From assembly GCA_002928965.1 (NCBI GenBank), contig PERU01000013.1, positions 1 through 64,000 on the forward strand: 64,000 nt of DNA, written 5' to 3'. The notes beneath the pieces were generated by a model. It was not told where the DNA came from. It ran no database searches and worked only from the letters and a program-made list of their open reading frames with translations. Positions within the stretch are counted from its first letter, which is position 1; each line of letters opens with the position of its first letter. Source of the stretch: Methylomonas sp. (lineage in GTDB: Bacteria > Pseudomonadota > Gammaproteobacteria > Methylococcales > Methylomonadaceae). The position numbers and the translations under genes were made by a program. Shown in pieces: positions 61,457 to 64,000 of the stretch.

Positions 61457-64000
61457 ATGGAAAAAACCTATTCCCCGCACGCTATCGAACAACGCTGGTA
61501 TCAACTTTGGGAAGAGAGCGGCTATTTTGCCGCCAAGCAAGATGGCGAGTCGTATTGCATCATGATTCCACCGCCGAATGTCACCGGCAGTTTGCATATG
61601 GGGCATGCGTTTCAGGACACCATCATGGATGCGCTGACCCGTTACCACCGCATGAAAGGTTACAACACGCTCTGGCAACCGGGCACCGACCATGCCGGTA
61701 TCGCCACGCAAATGGTGGTGGAGCGCATCATCAACGCCGACGGCAAAACTCGCCATGACTTGGGCCGCGAGGCATTTATCGAGAAAGTCTGGGAATGGAA
61801 GGAAGAGTCCGGTGGCACTATTACCCGTCAGTTGCGGCGCATGGGTTCGTCGCTGGATTGGGAAAAAGAACGCTTCACCATGGACGACGGCATGTCGGAT
61901 GCAGTGCAGGAAGTGTTCATCAAATTGTATGAAGAAGGCCTGATTTATCGTGGCAAACGCTTGGTGAACTGGGACCCGGTGTTGCACACCGCTGTCTCCG
62001 ACCTGGAAGTGCTTTCCGAAGAAGAAAACGGTTCGATGTGGTACATGCGTTACCCGCTGACCAACGGCACAGGCCACTTGTTGGTAGCAACCACCCGCCC
62101 GGAAACCATGCTCGGCGACGCGGCGGTGGCGATTCATCCCGACGACGAGCGTTACAAACATCTGCTCGGCGAATTCGTCGAATTGCCGCTGACCGGCCGC
62201 CGAATTCCTATCATCGCCGATGAATATGTCGATCCGGAATTCGGCACCGGTATCGTCAAAATCACCCCGGCTCACGACTTTAATGACTATGAAGTCTGGT
62301 CGCGTCACAAACACATGTCAGTGATCGCTGATCAGCCACATGGCGGCTTGATCAATATTTTTACCGTCGATGCGGCGATACGCGACAACGATGATGGCTT
62401 TGCGAGTATTCCTGCTGCCTATATTGGCCTTGATCGCTTCGAAGCGCGCAAAAAAATCGTGGCCGATCTGGATACCCAAGGCTTACTGGAAAAAATCGCC
62501 GATCATAAACTGATGGTGCCACGCGGCGACCGCACCGGCGCCGTGATCGAACCGTTATTGACCAATCAGTGGTACGTGAAAATCGCCCCGCTAGCCAAAC
62601 CGGCCATCGAAGCCGTGGAAACCGGTGCTATTAAATTCGTGCCGGACAACTGGAAAAACACCTATTTCGAATGGATGCGCAATATCCAGGATTGGTGCAT
62701 TTCCCGGCAAATCTGGTGGGGCCACCGCATCCCGGCTTGGTACGACGACCAAGGCAACACCTATGTCGGCCATTCGGAAGCCGAAATCCGCGCAAGGCAT
62801 GGTTTAGCCGCAGACTATCCGCTGAAACAAGACGAAGACGTATTGGATACCTGGTTCTCGTCGGCTTTATGGCCGTTCTCAACTTTGGGCTGGCCGGCGC
62901 AAACCCCGGAATTGGCGAAACATTACCCCACCAGCGTGCTGGTCACCGGCTTTGACATCATCTTCTTCTGGGTAGCACGGATGATCATGATGGGCCTGAA
63001 ATTCCAAGGCGAAGTACCGTTCAAGGAAGTGTACATTCACGGTCTGGTGCGCGACGCGGAAGGCCAGAAGATGTCCAAATCCAAAGGTAACGTGTTGGAT
63101 CCCATCGACATTATCGACGGCATCGATTTGGAAGACTTGGTTGCCAAACGCGTGTCCGGCATGATGCAACCGCATCTGGCCAAAAAAATCGAGCAAGCCA
63201 CCCGCAAGCAGTTCCCGGACGGTATTCAATCGTTCGGCACCGACGCGTTGCGTTTTACCTTTGCTTCGCTGGCCTCGACAGGCCGCGACATTCGGTTTGA
63301 TTTGCAACGTACCGAGGGCTATCGCAATTTTTGCAACAAGCTTTGGAACGCGGCGCGTTACGTGCTGATGAACACTGAGGATCAGGATAATGGCATCGAT
63401 TGCGCCGAGTGCTCCTACAGCCAAGCCGATTTGTGGATTCTGTCGCGGTTAAACCGCACTATCGCGACGACGACCGATGCGATCAATAGCTATCGCTTCG
63501 ACCTCGCCGCACAAGCCATCTACGAATTTACCTGGAACGAATACTGCGACTGGTATCTGGAGCTGGCGAAAATTTCGTTGCAAAGCGAGGATGAAACCTT
63601 GCAGCGTGGCACCCGGCAAACGCTGTTAAGCGTGCTGGAAACCGTTCTCAGGTTAGCGCATCCGATCATGCCGTTCATTACTGAGGAAATCTGGCAACGG
63701 GTTGGCCCACTGGCAGGTGTCACTGCTGCGACTATCATGTTGCAACCGTATCCGGAAAGCGACAGTGATGCGATCAATAGCGATGCCGAAACCCAAGTGC
63801 AATGGGCGATGGACTTCATCCTTGGGATTCGAAGAATCCGCGGGGAAATGAACATCGCGCCGGGCAAGCCACTGAATGTGTTGTTGCAAAATGGTTCGGC
63901 AACGGATCAAGCGTATTTGAGAGAAGGTGAGAGTTATTTGTTGAAACTCGGGCGTCTGGAAACTATCACGTGGTTGGACGCTGGCGACAATACCCCGGAA
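61457..64000 (+). CDS. valS: Valine-tRNA ligase (partial, runs past the window end)
   Basis: 848 codons of a class I aminoacyl-tRNA synthetase, open to the last base, so the 3' end (about 70-100 residues in the family) is missing. Motifs: [20 protein letters not shown] (HIGH-type), the editing-domain start [17 protein letters not shown] with [26 protein letters not shown] segment and [14 protein letters not shown] (KMSKS). The ATG at 61457 opens [19 protein letters not shown]. No ribosome site is obvious. Confidence 0.97.
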   Translation, partial: MEKTYSPHAIEQRWYQLWEESGYFAAKQDGESYCIMIPPPNVTGSLHMGHAFQDTIMDALTRYHRMKGYNTLWQPGTDHAGIATQMVVERIINADGKTRHDLGREAFIEKVWEWKEESGGTITRQLRRMGSSLDWEKERFTMDDGMSDAVQEVFIKLYEEGLIYRGKRLVNWDPVLHTAVSDLEVLSEEENGSMWYMRYPLTNGTGHLLVATTRPETMLGDAAVAIHPDDERYKHLLGEFVELPLTGRRIPIIADEYVDPEFGTGIVKITPAHDFNDYEVWSRHKHMSVIADQPHGGLINIFTVDAAIRDNDDGFASIPAAYIGLDRFEARKKIVADLDTQGLLEKIADHKLMVPRGDRTGAVIEPLLTNQWYVKIAPLAKPAIEAVETGAIKFVPDNWKNTYFEWMRNIQDWCISRQIWWGHRIPAWYDDQGNTYVGHSEAEIRARHGLAADYPLKQDEDVLDTWFSSALWPFSTLGWPAQTPELAKHYPTSVLVTGFDIIFFWVARMIMMGLKFQGEVPFKEVYIHGLVRDAEGQKMSKSKGNVLDPIDIIDGIDLEDLVAKRVSGMMQPHLAKKIEQATRKQFPDGIQSFGTDALRFTFASLASTGRDIRFDLQRTEGYRNFCNKLWNAARYVLMNTEDQDNGIDCAECSYSQADLWILSRLNRTIATTTDAINSYRFDLAAQAIYEFTWNEYCDWYLELAKISLQSEDETLQRGTRQTLLSVLETVLRLAHPIMPFITEEIWQRVGPLAGVTAATIMLQPYPESDSDAINSDAETQVQWAMDFILGIRRIRGEMNIAPGKPLNVLLQNGSATDQAYLREGESYLLKLGRLETITWLDAGDNTPE

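Noticed and set aside
61424-62314. 296-codon open frame on the minus strand
   Set aside because: It is the antisense of valS, whose HIGH motif and family-typical start are clear on the plus strand.

Overview
The window reads as chromosome of a gammaproteobacterium, most likely a Methylococcales-type methanotroph or methylotroph. This is inferred from gene content: VPLPA-CTERM surface proteins, an MMPL transporter of the hopanoid HpnN type, zwf and pgi, metK-ahcY, and a secreted copper-protein pair. No methane monooxygenase or methanol dehydrogenase lies in the window, so the assignment is not proven. There is no phage, plasmid origin, CRISPR array or complete insertion sequence. Accessory DNA consists of short palindromic and MITE-like repeats between genes.

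Layout. 1-2.8 kb: small secreted or motif-repeat proteins, including a 455-residue protein with 19 copies of a TGVAKYLxKQ motif. 3.0-13.7 kb: housekeeping block of pteridine reductase, folK, folB, plsY and tsaD, the rpsU-yqeY-dnaG-rpoD macromolecular synthesis operon, tRNA-Ile(CAU), and metK-ahcY. 13.7-19.0 kb, minus strand: sucC-sucD, a DUF4160 gene broken by an amber codon, DUF2442, nadE and an exported protein. 19.1-25.7 kb: pilS-pilR, a membrane-anchored protein, and a divergent pair (degenerate GGDEF-EAL protein and HDOD protein) around a perfect 18-bp palindrome. 26-31.5 kb: a PHO-box-controlled phosphate porin, aquaporin and zwf. 31.6-34 kb: repeats and a membrane protein with DSVLKRHF motifs. 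33.9-40.2 kb: a pgaA-pgaC-pgaD exopolysaccharide operon lacking pgaB, with pgaA split by an apparent one-base deletion inside a perfect palindrome. 40.6-48.1 kb: a lectin-like protein, a tautomerase, bacterioferritin, an MMPL transporter, a cation antiporter and uppP.

48.8-54.3 kb is the most distinctive region. A predicted c-di-GMP-I (GEMM) riboswitch with a terminator precedes two VPLPA-CTERM proteins, a secreted five-haem cytochrome c ending in a dockerin-like pair of Ca-binding repeats, and a VPLPA-CTERM protein with a cohesin-like domain. I propose a surface docking module for an extracellular cytochrome, possibly under c-di-GMP control. The window also holds other c-di-GMP-linked functions (EAL protein, HDOD protein, PgaC/PgaD, PilS/PilR). 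54.5-64 kb: pgi, an exported protein plus a cupredoxin, membrane proteins, a MOSC protein, another VPLPA-CTERM protein, and valS, which runs off the window end.
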